NCBI GenBank assembly: GCA_041228335.1
Contig: CP166130.1
Span: 830,638-894,637 of the forward strand
Length of the DNA: 64,000 nt
Source of the DNA: Alphaproteobacteria bacterium LSUCC0684
Lineage (GTDB): Bacteria; Pseudomonadota; Alphaproteobacteria; Puniceispirillales; UBA1172
Reading direction: 5' to 3'
Position 1 is the stretch's first letter. Each line of letters starts with the position of its first letter. The position numbers were made by a program, and so were the translations under genes. Below the pieces are notes generated by a model. The model had not been told where the DNA came from. It was given only the letters and a program-made list of their open reading frames with translations, and did not search any database. This document shows, one piece after another, positions 17,377 to 27,683 of the stretch.

Positions 17377-18867
17377 ATGTCAAAAGACTATATCCTCGCC
17401 ATAGACCAGGGCACGACATCGAGCCGTGCCATCATCTTTGACCGCAACCTGAAACCGCTGGTCACCGCCCAGGAAGAGTTCGAACAGTATTTCCCGCAAT
17501 CAGGCTGGGTTGAACATGATCCGGAAGATTTGTGGTCAACAACGATCGCCATGTGTTTGCAGGCGATGGAACGCGAGCATATCGAGCCGGGTGACATAGC
17601 CGCCATCGGCATCACCAACCAGCGAGAAACCACGCTTGTCTGGGATCGCAAGACGGGCAGGGCTGTTTACAGGGCCATTGTCTGGCAGGATCGCCGTACG
17701 GCGGAATACTGTCAGAAACTCAGGCAGGAAGGGCATGAGCCGATGGTGACGGCCAGAACAGGCCTTCTGCTCGACCCCTATTTTTCGGCCACCAAATTGG
17801 CCTGGATTCTTGATAATGTCGACGGCGCAAGGGCGAAAGCAGAGGCAGGGGATCTTCTTTTCGGCACGGTGGATACATACCTGATCTGGCGGCTGACCGG
17901 CGGCGCCTCCCATGTCACCGACGCCACCAATGCCGCCCGCACCATGATGTATAATATCAATAAAGGCGGCTGGGATGATGATTTGCTGGAGCTGTTCAAC
18001 ATCCCCCGCCAGATGCTTCCCGAAGTGCGCGACAGTTCCGGTGATTTTGGCACCACCCGTCCTGATCTTTTTGGCGGGGCATCGCTGCCCATTATGGGTG
18101 TTGCCGGTGACCAGCAGGCAGCGACGGTAGGGCAGGCATGTTTTGAGCCGGGGATGACCAAATCCACTTATGGCACGGGGTGCTTTGCGCTCATGAATAC
18201 CGGCAAGAAGCCTGTTTTTTCGAGCAATAAACTGCTCACCACCATTGCCTATCAGCTTGATGGCAGGCCGGTCTATGCGCTGGAAGGTTCGATCTTTATC
18301 GCCGGGGCGGTGGTGCAATGGCTTCGCGACGGGCTGAAACTCATCGGAAGTGCCGGTGAAACCGAAGCCCTTGCGAAATCGGCCAATCCAACCGAACAGA
18401 TCTATCTTGTCCCGGCCTTCACCGGGCTTGGGGCGCCGTACTGGAATGCGGAATGCCGCGGCGCAATCTTCGGCCTGACGCGTAATACCGGCCCGGCCGA
18501 AATCGCCAAAGCCGCGCTGGAAAGCGTCGCCTATCAGACCCGTGATCTGATTGAGGCCATGCGGCAGGACTGGAAAGGCGCAAGCCAGACGGTTTTGCGG
18601 ATCGATGGCGGGATGGTGGCCAATGACTGGGCAATGCAGACACTGGCCAATCAGTTGCTCGCCCCGGTGGATCGGCCGGTGGTGACGGAAACAACGGCAT
18701 CTGGCGCGGCGTATCTGGCCGGGCTTGCTGCCGGCATTTGCCCGCCGCCAGAAGAATTCGCGACGTCATGGTCGCTTGATAGAAGGTTTGAGCCGCAGAT
18801 TTCCGCCGAAGAAGCAAACAGGCTTTATGACGGCTGGCAGCAATCCATCGCCAGATTGCTCCATTAG
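17377..18867 (+). CDS. glpK: glycerol kinase
   Basis: A 496-residue FGGY-family kinase of the usual GlpK length. [15 protein letters not shown] at the N-terminus is the phosphate-binding loop, [10 protein letters not shown] follows, and [30 protein letters not shown] plus [12 protein letters not shown] are the FGGY signatures. It makes glycerol 3-phosphate from glycerol and ATP. There is no glpD or glpF beside it. It stands between the bd oxidase genes and the convergent Entner-Doudoroff operon, with GGAAGG upstream. Confidence 0.95.
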   Translation: MSKDYILAIDQGTTSSRAIIFDRNLKPLVTAQEEFEQYFPQSGWVEHDPEDLWSTTIAMCLQAMEREHIEPGDIAAIGITNQRETTLVWDRKTGRAVYRAIVWQDRRTAEYCQKLRQEGHEPMVTARTGLLLDPYFSATKLAWILDNVDGARAKAEAGDLLFGTVDTYLIWRLTGGASHVTDATNAARTMMYNINKGGWDDDLLELFNIPRQMLPEVRDSSGDFGTTRPDLFGGASLPIMGVAGDQQAATVGQACFEPGMTKSTYGTGCFALMNTGKKPVFSSNKLLTTIAYQLDGRPVYALEGSIFIAGAVVQWLRDGLKLIGSAGETEALAKSANPTEQIYLVPAFTGLGAPYWNAECRGAIFGLTRNTGPAEIAKAALESVAYQTRDLIEAMRQDWKGASQTVLRIDGGMVANDWAMQTLANQLLAPVDRPVVTETTASGAAYLAGLAAGICPPPEEFATSWSLDRRFEPQISAEEANRLYDGWQQSIARLLH

Positions 18868-18896
18868 ATCCTGCCTGAATATTCCGAGCCGGCAAA

Positions 18897-19526
18897 TCAC
18901 ACGCGAGGGGTTAAGGCGGAACATGCCCTGGCATTGGCGCTGATCGCGTCAAAGTTACCAGCCGCCAGCAGGTCTTTTGACGCGACCCATGATCCACCGA
19001 CGCAAGCGACATTGGGCAAAGCCAGCCAGTCAGGAGCGGTTTGAACGGTGATACCACCGGTCGGGCAGAAAATCGCATCCGCCAGCGGTGAGGCCAGCGC
19101 CTTCAGATATTCAGGGCCGCCCGCCGCCGTCGCCGGAAAGAACTTCATGGCGGGAAAGCCTTCGGCAAGGAGCCCCATCATTTCAGAGGCGGTGGCGGCA
19201 CCTGGCAAAAACGGCATGCCTTCATCCCGGGCGGATTGCAGCAATTCAGGATATGCCCCGGGGGAGACCACGAAATCCGCCCCGGCGTCTTTTACCGATG
19301 TCATCTGCCCCGGGCGCAGAACGGTCCCCGCACCGACGGTCATATCCGGACGTTCCCTGGCGATACGCGCGATGGCATCAAGGGCTGCGTCACTCCGCAG
19401 GGTGATTTCGATCACGCTGATCCCGCCTTCGGCCAGTGCATCAGCCAGCGGGATGGCATCATCGGCTTTTTCAATGATCACCACGGGGATCACCGGCCCG
19501 ATGGCCATGATGGATTTAACGCTCAT
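18897..19526 (-). CDS. eda: KDPG aldolase (2-dehydro-3-deoxy-6-phosphogluconate aldolase)
   Basis: A 209-residue class I aldolase. The Glu in ISVIEITLRSD, the AGTVLRPGQM segment and the Schiff-base Lys in FPAMKFFPATAAGGPEYLKAL match Eda, which splits KDPG into pyruvate and glyceraldehyde 3-phosphate. GAGGAGA lies before the ATG, and its start overlaps the end of edd by 4 nt (ATGA). It is the last gene of the six-gene minus-strand operon. Confidence 0.95.
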   Translation of the reverse strand: MSVKSIMAIGPVIPVVIIEKADDAIPLADALAEGGISVIEITLRSDAALDAIARIARERPDMTVGAGTVLRPGQMTSVKDAGADFVVSPGAYPELLQSARDEGMPFLPGAATASEMMGLLAEGFPAMKFFPATAAGGPEYLKALASPLADAIFCPTGGITVQTAPDWLALPNVACVGGSWVASKDLLAAGNFDAISANARACSALTPRV

Positions 19527-21340
19527 TTGTATCTCCTCAAGAGATTGATGCCGCCGCCAGCCTCTGCTGATGCTGCCTTCTCGCGCATATCGGCAAAGAG
19601 CTCACGGCCAAAACCGCCTTCGAAGGCGTTGGCGTTGGCATCGGGGCGTCGGCTTAAATCTGCCGCAACCTCCAGCGTGCCGGTATTGGCATCAAGGGTG
19701 ATCACGTCGCCATCCCTGATCCGGCCGATCGCGCCGCCATTTATAGCCTCCGGCGTCACATGAATTGCAGCAGGCACCCGCCCCGATGCACCGGACATAC
19801 GTCCATCGGTGATCAGCATGACCGCATGCCCCTGATCCTGAAGATTGCCCAGGATTGGTGTCAGGCTGTGCAACTCCGGCATGCCATTGGCTTGCGGGCC
19901 CTGGTTGCGCACCACCACGGCCAGGTCACGGTTCAACCGTCCTTCGGCAAAGGCCGCCTTGACTTCTGTCTCATGATCGAACACGGCCGCCGGGGCGGTG
20001 ATGCGGTGATGCGCGGGGTCTACCGCCGAAATTTTGATCACGGCCCGGCCCAGATTGCCCGACAGCATGGCAAGACCGCCATTGGGGTGATGCGGGTTGG
20101 CAACCGGCCGCAGGATATCGTGGTCAAGCGAAGTTTTTGGCGCAGGAGTGAAGATAACACCAGACTCACCCAGTTTGGGTTCAACGGCGTAATCTGCAAG
20201 ACAGTCTCCCCATACGGTCAGGGCAGAGCCGTCAATGAGCCCGGCCGCCAGCAGTTCTGCCATGACATATCCCATCCCGCCGGCGGCGTGGAAATGGTTC
20301 ACATCCGCGTTTCCATTGGGGTAGATACGGGTCAGAAGCGGCACCACGTCGGACAGGGCAGCAAAATCATCCCAGCGCAGATCAATCCCCGCTGCCGCCG
20401 CCATGGCCGGAAGATGCAGCGTGTGGTTGGTCGATCCCCCCGTGGCATGAAGCCCGACAATCGCGTTGACGAAACTGCGTTCATCCAGCATCCGGCCTAT
20501 CGGCCTCGGTGATGCCCCGCGGCGGCTGATGGCGACAGAACGCATGCCGGTTTCGATATTGAGGGCATGGCGCAAATCGCTATGGGGATGCTCAAACGCC
20601 GCCCCGGGCAGATGAAGACCCATCACCTCCATCAGCATCTGGTTCGAATTCGCCGTGCCGTAGAAGGTGCAGGTGCCGGGGCCATGATAGGATGAGGCTT
20701 CGGCCTGCAGCAATTCCTTGCGGCCAATCTCCCCGCGGGCAAAAGCCTTGCGACGGGCGGCCTTTTCCGCATTTGGCAACCCGCTTGACATCGGCCCGGC
20801 CGGTACCATGATGACAGGGATATGACCATGGCTGAGCGCGCCGATCACCAGTCCCGGGACAATCTTGTCGCAGATCCCCAGGCACAACGCGGCATCGAAA
20901 ACACCATGGCTCAACCCCACGGCGGTGGCCAGGGCAATCACATCTCTTGATGCCAGCGACAACTCCATCCCCGGCCGGCCTTGCGTAACCCCATCGCACA
21001 TGGCAGGAACACCTGCCGCCACCTGGGCGGTGCCGCCAGCCTGCCGGATCGCCGCTTTGAGGATTTGAGGAAACTGCTCATAGGGCTGATGCGCCGACAG
21101 CATGTCATTATAGGCCGTGATAATCCCGATATGCGGCTTGCGGCCCGATAGCAGTTCCGCCTGATCCTCGAGCGCCCCGGCGGCGGCATGGGCCAGGTTG
21201 GAACACCCGATCATCCCGCGGTTGCTATCGGGGTCGTTTTCCATCCGCAGGATACGTTCGAGGTAATTTGCTCGTGTGGTCCGGCTTCTTTTTCTGATGG
21301 TTGCTATCGTTTTCTCAACCGCGGGATTGAGGTCAGCCAT
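19523..21340 (-). CDS. edd: phosphogluconate dehydratase
   Basis: A 605-residue IlvD/Edd-family Fe-S dehydratase. Conserved pieces include [47 protein letters not shown] and [12 protein letters not shown] with cluster cysteines, [13 protein letters not shown], and near the C-terminus [25 protein letters not shown]. It converts 6-phosphogluconate to KDPG. The ATG at 21340 has AAAGGA upstream and is preferred to a TTG two codons earlier. It starts 2 nt after the pgl stop. Confidence 0.95.
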   Translation of the reverse strand: MADLNPAVEKTIATIRKRSRTTRANYLERILRMENDPDSNRGMIGCSNLAHAAAGALEDQAELLSGRKPHIGIITAYNDMLSAHQPYEQFPQILKAAIRQAGGTAQVAAGVPAMCDGVTQGRPGMELSLASRDVIALATAVGLSHGVFDAALCLGICDKIVPGLVIGALSHGHIPVIMVPAGPMSSGLPNAEKAARRKAFARGEIGRKELLQAEASSYHGPGTCTFYGTANSNQMLMEVMGLHLPGAAFEHPHSDLRHALNIETGMRSVAISRRGASPRPIGRMLDERSFVNAIVGLHATGGSTNHTLHLPAMAAAAGIDLRWDDFAALSDVVPLLTRIYPNGNADVNHFHAAGGMGYVMAELLAAGLIDGSALTVWGDCLADYAVEPKLGESGVIFTPAPKTSLDHDILRPVANPHHPNGGLAMLSGNLGRAVIKISAVDPAHHRITAPAAVFDHETEVKAAFAEGRLNRDLAVVVRNQGPQANGMPELHSLTPILGNLQDQGHAVMLITDGRMSGASGRVPAAIHVTPEAINGGAIGRIRDGDVITLDANTGTLEVAADLSRRPDANANAFEGGFGRELFADMREKAASAEAGGGINLLRRYK

Positions 21341-21342
21341 CG

Positions 21343-21939
21343 TCAAATCCTTTCATGCGTGATGCGTGTTCCGCCATGGGCCAGCAATCTGGTGACAGGC
21401 AGATCAGCACCATTGAGGGCTTCATGCAATACGGTTTTTTTCTCCTCGCCAACAACCATCAGCACCCGATAGGGGATGGCCAGGATCATCGGCAGGTTCA
21501 TGGTGATACGCGGATGAAGCGGGTTGCCCATCGGCGCCGTGGTAATGATTGCCGGGTCTGCACCCACATCAAAAGCAGTCCCATCATCCATCATGGAGGG
21601 AAAGAGAGAGGCGAAATGGCCATCAGCGCCCATCCCCAAAATGCCGATATCGGGCACCTGATCTGCGGGCCAGTCCTGAAGAGGGATGAATTGTGCCGCC
21701 ATGGCCCTGTCTTTCAGGAACATCTCCCGGATCAGTTTCTGGTTGCTGTCGTCATGGGACGAAGGCACAAGCCGGTCATCAATCAGGGTCACGGTAACCC
21801 CTGACCAGTCAAGATCGCGAACCGACAACCCTTGATAGAGTAGAACAGGGCTTGAGCCGCCGGAAAGTGCAAGGCTCACCTTGCCGTTTCTGTCTATCCT
21901 GTCCCCGAGGGCGGAGGCAATGTCATCAATCAGTGTCAT
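21343..21939 (-). CDS. pgl: 6-phosphogluconolactonase
   Basis: A 198-residue NagB/DevB-fold lactonase: SLALSGGSSPVLLYQGLS (sugar-phosphate loop), WSGVTVTLIDDRLVPSSHDDSNQKLI and ILGMGADGHFASLFP with the catalytic His region. It hydrolyses 6-phosphoglucono-lactone. The ATG at 21939 overlaps the zwf stop as ATGA and has AAGAAG upstream; a longer version would run into zwf. It lies in pathway order between zwf and edd. Confidence 0.93.
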   Translation of the reverse strand: MTLIDDIASALGDRIDRNGKVSLALSGGSSPVLLYQGLSVRDLDWSGVTVTLIDDRLVPSSHDDSNQKLIREMFLKDRAMAAQFIPLQDWPADQVPDIGILGMGADGHFASLFPSMMDDGTAFDVGADPAIITTAPMGNPLHPRITMNLPMILAIPYRVLMVVGEEKKTVLHEALNGADLPVTRLLAHGGTRITHERI

Positions 21940-23390
21940 ACATCTTCTTTCGGGTCGAACCACGCGCGGCCGGTACTTGTCAGCAAATCATCCGTCGGCC
22001 CCATGGTGCCCTCACGATACATCAGCGGGATGCGTTTGGTGGCGAGATCGACAAGAGGGTCGATGAATTCCCACGCCGCCAGCACTTCATCAAGACGCAT
22101 GAACAATGTCTGGTTGCCCCGGGCTATATCCATCAACAGACGTTCATAGGCTTCCGGCAGGCGTTCGTTGAAGGTTTCCCCGAAACTGAGGTTGAGTTCG
22201 GATGGGAAGAGCCGCATCCCCCCCGGTCCGGGTTCCTTGGAAGTGAGCAGCAACCGCAGCCCTTCATGAGGCTGCACCCTGATGATCAGCCGATTGGGAA
22301 TTTCATTGATCTCATCGGTGATCCCGTCTCTTGCGAAAATATCATGGGGGCGGTTTTTGAAAGTAATCACGATTTCAGAAGCCCGGGTTTTGAGCTTTTT
22401 CCCCGTCCGGATATAGAACGGCACCCCGGCCCAGCGCCAGTTGTCGATCAAAACCTTCAGCGCAACATATGTCTCGGTTGTTGTCGGCACTCCCACTTCC
22501 TGGGCGTATTCCTGATACTGGCCAAGAACGACATTCTCGGGCCTGACAGGTCTCAGCGCTTCAAGGACTCTCTTTTTTTCATTGCGGACCTGATCGGCAT
22601 TGAACCGGGCCGGTGGCTCCATCGCCACAAGGCAGAGCAACTGCAGGAGGTGGTTCTGGAGCATGTCCCGGATCGCACCATAATTGTCGTAGTAGCTGGC
22701 ACGATTGCCAGCCCCGACCGTTTCCGCCACGGTGATCTGGATATTGTCGATATAGCGGTTGTTCCACAGCGCTTCAAAAATCACGTTGGCAAAGCGCAGA
22801 GCCATGAGATTCTGCACCGTTTCCTTGCCCAGATAATGATCAATACGGTAGATCTGATCTTCCCTGAAGACCGAAAGAAGCTCATCATTGATCTCTTGCG
22901 ATGAAGCGCGGTCATGGCCGAGGGGTTTTTCCACCACCAGCCGGCTCTGGGGCAGAACAAGTCCGGCTTCATGAATGCGCTGGCAGGCAGCGCTGAAAAG
23001 TGACGGCGCAATCGACAGATAGAAAATAACCGGACGGTTCGCGTCGGCCTTTGCCAGTAAACTGTCAGCAAGGCCGGTCATGCTCATCGGTTTGCTCATA
23101 TCGATACAGGCAAATTCAACAAGACCCATGAACCGGTCCAGCAACCTCGCGCCATCATCAAGGCCGGATAGGGCTGGCTGGCAATGCGGCTCCAGTTTAG
23201 TTTTGAACTCTTCGGGGCTGATCTCCTGCCGGCCGACGACAAAAAGCCGGAAGTCATCGGTTACCTGCCCCGCCGCATAACGCAGTAAGAGCGCCGGAAA
23301 TATTTTCCGCAACGAGAGATCACCTGTTCCGCCAATGATCACATAGTCGCTGGCAGGTACCACGGCCGATTGAGGTAAGGTTTCACTCAT
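21936..23390 (-). CDS. zwf: glucose-6-phosphate 1-dehydrogenase
   Basis: A 484-residue protein with the nucleotide motif IIGGTGDLSLRKIFPAL, the RIDHYLGKETVQNLMALRFAN active-site segment and GVPFYIRTGKKLKTRASE. These are diagnostic of Zwf, which oxidises glucose 6-phosphate to the lactone with NADP+. The ATG at 23390 overlaps the stop of the preceding sugar kinase by 4 nt (ATGA). Confidence 0.95.
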   Translation of the reverse strand: MSETLPQSAVVPASDYVIIGGTGDLSLRKIFPALLLRYAAGQVTDDFRLFVVGRQEISPEEFKTKLEPHCQPALSGLDDGARLLDRFMGLVEFACIDMSKPMSMTGLADSLLAKADANRPVIFYLSIAPSLFSAACQRIHEAGLVLPQSRLVVEKPLGHDRASSQEINDELLSVFREDQIYRIDHYLGKETVQNLMALRFANVIFEALWNNRYIDNIQITVAETVGAGNRASYYDNYGAIRDMLQNHLLQLLCLVAMEPPARFNADQVRNEKKRVLEALRPVRPENVVLGQYQEYAQEVGVPTTTETYVALKVLIDNWRWAGVPFYIRTGKKLKTRASEIVITFKNRPHDIFARDGITDEINEIPNRLIIRVQPHEGLRLLLTSKEPGPGGMRLFPSELNLSFGETFNERLPEAYERLLMDIARGNQTLFMRLDEVLAAWEFIDPLVDLATKRIPLMYREGTMGPTDDLLTSTGRAWFDPKEDV

Positions 23391-24337
23391 GACAACAGAT
23401 CTTCCCGGGTTGGAGGATTGCACCCTTGTTTTTCGCAGTTCAACGCCGCTGCTTTTGCCGCACGCGCCACCATCGCCTCAAGCTCTTCCGAGGAGAGAGC
23501 ATGGATGGCATGCGCGTCGCTGATATCATGGTCAACAAGCCAGGCCAGCATGGACGCCATGAATGTATCACCGGCGCCAACCGTATCAACGAGAGATCGG
23601 ACAGGATGGGCGGGTGCCTCGATCTCGGCAGCGCCGCTGCAAGCCCGGGCACCATCGGCACCTTTGGTCAGAACCCGCAACCCGGTGGATGAAATTGAAA
23701 TAAGATGATCAAACGCCGCCGACATTTCCATCTCCGGATAGAGCCACGCCAGATCCTCATCGCTGAGTTTGATGATATCCGCAAATCTGAACATGCGCTC
23801 CAGCCTGTTGATATAGCTCACCCGATCTGCAACCAGCAATGGGCGAACATTCGGGTCAAGTGAAGTGATTACACCATGTTGATGGCAGGTAATAAAGAAC
23901 TCTTCCCATAATGCGGCATCATCACCGCCGGAAAGCGCAAGGGAGCCGATATGAAAGAGCCATGCTCCTTCCTGCAGGATGGCGCCAAACTGATCTTTTG
24001 TGATGCACCGTTCGGCGGTGCCGTTGCGGTAGAACTGATAGCTGGGCTGGCCTTGCTCAAGCGATACCACCGCAAGTGATGCCGGGGCATCCAGCCGAGG
24101 ACCTTTGAGGTTCACGCCAGCCTCGATCAACCGATCTGCCAGCAATTTGCCCAGCCGGTCGTTTGACATTGGCGTGACATAATCCACGTCACACCCCTGA
24201 CGTGCTGATGCCAGGGCCAGATTGAAGGGGGAGCCACCGGGATAGGCGCTGTATCGGGGTATCCCATCGACAACCTCATTTTCGACAAAATCGATCAGGT
24301 TCTCACCACCAACAACAATCTTGTACGAAACTGACAT
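23387..24337 (-). CDS. PfkB-family sugar kinase, probable fructokinase
   Basis: A 316-residue ribokinase-like kinase. The first PfkB motif AYPGGSPFNLALASARQG and the second, DTVGAGDTFMASML with the catalytic Asp, are clear. The operon (kinase-zwf-pgl-edd-eda) and the nearby sorbitol and mannitol dehydrogenases, which make fructose, argue for fructose as the substrate. KDG kinase is an alternative. Two ATGs are adjacent; 24337 has GAGG 6 nt upstream and is preferred to 24340. Confidence 0.82.
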   Translation of the reverse strand: MSVSYKIVVGGENLIDFVENEVVDGIPRYSAYPGGSPFNLALASARQGCDVDYVTPMSNDRLGKLLADRLIEAGVNLKGPRLDAPASLAVVSLEQGQPSYQFYRNGTAERCITKDQFGAILQEGAWLFHIGSLALSGGDDAALWEEFFITCHQHGVITSLDPNVRPLLVADRVSYINRLERMFRFADIIKLSDEDLAWLYPEMEMSAAFDHLISISSTGLRVLTKGADGARACSGAAEIEAPAHPVRSLVDTVGAGDTFMASMLAWLVDHDISDAHAIHALSSEELEAMVARAAKAAALNCEKQGCNPPTREDLLS

Positions 24338-24360
24338 CATCTTCCTCGTGGAGGGTTTTC

Positions 24361-24389
24361 ATGCACATGCCGCCTGTCATCAGGTGCAT
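24361..24389. other. imperfect hairpin between frcK and the fructokinase gene
   Basis: Arms of 9 bp, ATGCACATG and CAGGTGCAT (one mismatch), separated by 11 nt in the 63-nt gap between the first two genes of the minus-strand operon. No T-run follows, so an RNA-stability or processing element is more likely than a terminator. Confidence 0.4.
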
Positions 24390-24403
24390 TATTTCCGAAA
24401 ATA

Positions 24404-25072
24404 TCAGTCTTGGTAACCATTTCCGATTATCCAGGTTGAAGGCAGAGCTCTTGATAAAATCCGCCGTGCATTCACAAGGTCATTTGACTGCGCACGTTTG
24501 ATGGCCAGATCTTCAGGCATGCCCTGATCACGCCAGCGCTTGGTAAGGCGTTCTTCCAGCACATCCTCAGGAACATCAAGCCAGATGCTGGCATCCCATT
24601 TACGCGCCAGGCCAGACCAGCCGGGTTCATCAAACAGCAGATAGTTTCCTTCAAAAAGTAAAATCGACACGCCATCAGGCACCAACCCGCCATCTTCAAT
24701 CACGCTGTCCGTATCCCGGTCAAAAGTTGGAAAGCGTCGGGTTTTGCCAGCCTTCAAATCATCGATCAATGTTGCAAAACCTCCATGGTCAAAGGTTTCA
24801 GGTGCGCCCTTTGACGCGAGCATCCCGCGTTCTTCAAGGATGGCATTATCCAGATGAAACCCATCCATCGGCACGGCGCAGCATCTCTTGCCTAGACGCT
24901 GGGTCATCTTTTCGGCCAGGGTGGATTTCCCGCTGCCGGGCGGCCCGGCTATGGCGATGAGCGTGATCCCGCCCCACGGGGCCAGCGCGGCTATGCCTTC
25001 TGCCGCCTGATCGATGTTGATTGTCGCTGGTTTCACGTCAGGTGCCATTTGAGCAAATAGGTTTTCGTTCAC
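24404..25072 (-). CDS. P-loop nucleoside/pantothenate-kinase-like protein, FrcK-like
   Basis: A 222-residue P-loop kinase with Walker A GPPGSGKSTLAEKM, an MDGFHLDNAIL substrate loop and FEGNYLLFDEPGW, as in the uridine kinase/PanK-like group. FrcK proteins of this kind accompany fructose ABC transporters in rhizobia, but their reaction is not settled. Here it is the first gene of the sugar kinase/Entner-Doudoroff operon, supporting a role in sugar phosphorylation or regulation. The GTG start at 25072 has no clear ribosome site; ATG 25048 is an alternative. Confidence 0.75.
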   Translation of the reverse strand: MNENLFAQMAPDVKPATINIDQAAEGIAALAPWGGITLIAIAGPPGSGKSTLAEKMTQRLGKRCCAVPMDGFHLDNAILEERGMLASKGAPETFDHGGFATLIDDLKAGKTRRFPTFDRDTDSVIEDGGLVPDGVSILLFEGNYLLFDEPGWSGLARKWDASIWLDVPEDVLEERLTKRWRDQGMPEDLAIKRAQSNDLVNARRILSRALPSTWIIGNGYQD

Positions 25073-25120
25073 GCGAAAGAAAAGTTTGCCAAATCGATGT
25101 CATGTTGCCTTGCACAAAAC

Positions 25121-25134
25121 TTTACACGCGTTAA
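25121..25134. promoter_or_regulatory. imperfect LacI-type operator in the frcK/regulator divergent region
   Basis: TTTACACGCGTTAA closely resembles the perfect palindrome at 26289-26302 (TTTACGCGCGTAAA). A further half-related TTCACGCGAA lies at 25068-25077 across the frcK start. Central CG-rich palindromes flanked by TTTA/TAAA are typical LacI-family operators. The position suggests autoregulation and control of the Entner-Doudoroff operon. Confidence 0.5.
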
Positions 25135-25205
25135 TATTATGTGTATTCTTGTGAAAGAAATTGTCAAGTAATTTCTGCTTTCAGGAGGCTGTGCAACACC
25201 AGGTG

Positions 25206-26252
25206 ATGAGCGATAAGGTGATGAGCGATAAGATGATTAGAAATATGGATGAGTTTGCCGCACTGATCGGCATTTCCCGTCCCACGGTTTCAAAATATTT
25301 TAATGATCCCGACAGCGTGAGGTCATCAACGCGGCAAAAGATTGAAGCCGCCCTCAAAGAATATGATTATCGCCCGAATATCTATGCCATTAACCAGAAT
25401 CGCCGGTTGACGAAAAATATCGGTATCGTGGTCCCGTATCTGGCGGATCCCTTTTTTGCTGAAATTGCCCGGGTATTGGAACGCCGATGTATAGACGCCG
25501 GCTACACGCCGACACTTTTTTCCTCGCATGGCGAGCCCGCTAATGAAAACGCGATTCTTGATACCTTGCGCGCCATAAAACCGGCAGGTGTGCTGCTCGC
25601 CCCTTTGGGTCGGCTCTCGGACAGGAAATATGTGGAAGACTTCTGCAATGATGTGCCGACGATATTATTTGACAGCAACATTGAAGGGGTAGGGGCGGCA
25701 TTTATAGGTTCGGATAATTTCAGTTTTGTTTCGCAAACTGTTGAGTATCTTAGCAGAACAGGAAATGTTCCCTGTTTTTTTGAGATGCGTGATCCGGCAA
25801 ATCCGAACGCCAATAAACGCCGTCATGCCTATATTGAAATGATGAAGCGGCTTAATCTTGAACCACATATCGTGAAGATTGATGGTACGGGCTGGGGGTT
25901 TGAAGAAATCGGCCGCCAGGGTGCCCTCAAGGTTCTGCGGGAGAATTCATTACCAACGGATACGGTCCTCTGCAGTAACGACCGGCTGGCCATTGGTTTT
26001 CTTTCTGCCTGTCATGAACTGGGAATCAAGGTTGGCCGCGGCGAAGGTTGCACGCTTCGCGTCGCCTCACATGATGATCACCCGTATTCCCGGTTCACCT
26101 GTCCCTCCCTGACCACCGCGGCCCATGATTACGAAGCGGTCTCCAGCCATGCCGTTGAAACCCTGTTCCGCCTGATCGAAGCCGGCGGCAAACTTGATAA
26201 ACGTGAAGAAACGCTGTTTGCGGCACGACTGATCATGCGCGGTTCGGCCTGA
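25206..26252 (+). CDS. LacI-family transcriptional regulator
   Basis: About 348 residues. A LacI-type helix-turn-helix (DEFAALIGISRPTVSKYFNDP) and hinge (IEAALKEYDYRPN) are followed by a periplasmic-binding-protein-like sensor domain (NIGIVVPYLADPFFAEIARVLE ... CSNDRLAIGFL). The start is uncertain: AGGAGG at 25183-25188 is rather far from ATG 25206, and ATGs at 25221 and 25233 are also possible. The N-terminal coding region contains a 15-bp direct duplication. It sits between the Entner-Doudoroff operon and the polyol transporter and probably controls both through the CGCG palindromes; the inducer may be a polyol or sugar. Confidence 0.88.
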   Translation: MSDKVMSDKMIRNMDEFAALIGISRPTVSKYFNDPDSVRSSTRQKIEAALKEYDYRPNIYAINQNRRLTKNIGIVVPYLADPFFAEIARVLERRCIDAGYTPTLFSSHGEPANENAILDTLRAIKPAGVLLAPLGRLSDRKYVEDFCNDVPTILFDSNIEGVGAAFIGSDNFSFVSQTVEYLSRTGNVPCFFEMRDPANPNANKRRHAYIEMMKRLNLEPHIVKIDGTGWGFEEIGRQGALKVLRENSLPTDTVLCSNDRLAIGFLSACHELGIKVGRGEGCTLRVASHDDHPYSRFTCPSLTTAAHDYEAVSSHAVETLFRLIEAGGKLDKREETLFAARLIMRGSA

Positions 26253-26288
26253 CCTGTTCGTTACATGGACTTGATAAACAATCATAAA

Positions 26289-26302
26289 TTTACGCGCGTA
26301 AA
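26289..26302. promoter_or_regulatory. perfect 14-bp palindrome, probable LacI-family operator
   Basis: TTTACGCGCGTAAA is a perfect palindrome in the 113-nt gap between the regulator and the polyol-binding protein gene. A TTGACG at 26310-26315 just downstream could be a -35 box. A similar sequence lies upstream of the regulator and frcK. Binding by the adjacent LacI-family protein is inferred. Confidence 0.65.
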
Positions 26303-26365
26303 ATAATTATTGACGCGAGAAAAAAATTTTGGTCCTATTTTTTATCTACTTTTAGGAGGACTAAA

Positions 26366-27670
26366 ATGCGACTTAAGAAACTAATTGCAGCAGCCGCTGC
26401 GGCGTCGGTGATGGCGTCAGGCGTGGCCTACGCAGAAACCCTCACCATCGCAACCGTCAACAACGGTGACATGATCCGTATGCAGGGTCTTACCGATGAC
26501 TTTACCTCAAAGACCGGTCACACGGTGGAGTGGGTGACACTGGAAGAAAACGTGCTTCGTCAGCGCGTGACAACCGACATCACCACCAAGGGCGGTGCTT
26601 TCGACATCATGACCATCGGGATGTATGAAACACCGATCTGGGGCAAGAATGGCTGGCTGGTCCCGCTCAATGATCTGAGCGCGGATTACAATGTCGGCGA
26701 TATCCTGCCGGCAATGGCTGGTGGGCTGAGCTATGAAGGTACCCTTTACGCGGCACCGTTCTATGGCGAAAGCTCCATGATCATGTACCGCACGGATCTG
26801 ATGAAAAAAGCAGGTCTGACCATGCCTGAGGCTCCGTCCTGGTCGTTCATTGCCAAAGCTGCCCGTGAAATGACGGATCGCGACAACGGCATCAACGGCA
26901 TCTGTCTTCGTGGCAAGGCAGGCTGGGGTGAGGGCGGTGCATTCATCACCGCCATGTCAAACTCCTTCGGTGCCCGCTGGTTTGATGAAAACTGGAATGC
27001 GCAGTTTGATACAAGAGAGTGGTCCGATACCCTGAACTTCTTTGTCAACATGATGACCGATTCAGGCCCGGCAGGTTATGCCACCAACGGCTTTAACGAA
27101 AACCTCTCGCTTTTCCAGCAGGGCAAATGCGGCATGTGGATTGATGCCACCGTGGCAGCATCTTTTGTGACCAATCCGAAGGATTCCACCGTTGCGGATA
27201 AGGTTGGCTTTGCGCTCGCACCGGATAATGGCATGGGTGTACGCTCCAACTGGCTCTGGGCCTGGGCGCTTGCTATCCCTGCCGGTACCCAGAAGGAAGC
27301 CGCTGCCAAGCAGTTCATCGAATGGGCCACGTCCAACGGCTATATCGAACTGGTGGCATCCAAAGAAGGTTGGGCAAACGTTCCTCCAGGTGCGCGGACC
27401 TCACTTTACGAGAACCCAAACTACAAGGATGTTCCATTTGCCAAGATGACCCTCGATTCAATCCTTTCGGCTGATCCGAATAACTCAACGGTTGATCCGA
27501 GCCCATATGTCGGGATTCAGTTTGCGGCTATCCCGGAATTCGCTGGTATCGCCACCGAAGTCAGCCAGGAATTTTCAGCCGTCTATGCTGGCAAGCAGAG
27601 TGTTGCAGAAGCTCTTGCCAAAGCTCAGGCGCTGACCAACGATGCAATGGAAGCGGCAGGTTACCGCTAG
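26366..27670 (+). CDS. ABC transporter sugar/polyol-binding protein, SmoE/MtlE-like
   Basis: A 434-residue extracellular solute-binding protein of family 1. The signal peptide (MRLKKLIAAAAAASVMASGVAYA) is cleaved near residue 23. The mature protein has PFYGESSMIMYRTDLMKKAGL and WLWAWALAIPAGTQKEAAAKQFIEWA, as in sorbitol/mannitol-binding proteins. AGGAGG precedes the ATG. The neighbouring SDR and mannitol-type dehydrogenases support a polyol ligand such as sorbitol or mannitol. Confidence 0.9.
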   Translation: MRLKKLIAAAAAASVMASGVAYAETLTIATVNNGDMIRMQGLTDDFTSKTGHTVEWVTLEENVLRQRVTTDITTKGGAFDIMTIGMYETPIWGKNGWLVPLNDLSADYNVGDILPAMAGGLSYEGTLYAAPFYGESSMIMYRTDLMKKAGLTMPEAPSWSFIAKAAREMTDRDNGINGICLRGKAGWGEGGAFITAMSNSFGARWFDENWNAQFDTREWSDTLNFFVNMMTDSGPAGYATNGFNENLSLFQQGKCGMWIDATVAASFVTNPKDSTVADKVGFALAPDNGMGVRSNWLWAWALAIPAGTQKEAAAKQFIEWATSNGYIELVASKEGWANVPPGARTSLYENPNYKDVPFAKMTLDSILSADPNNSTVDPSPYVGIQFAAIPEFAGIATEVSQEFSAVYAGKQSVAEALAKAQALTNDAMEAAGYR

Positions 27671-27683
27671 GCCTTTCCTGCAC

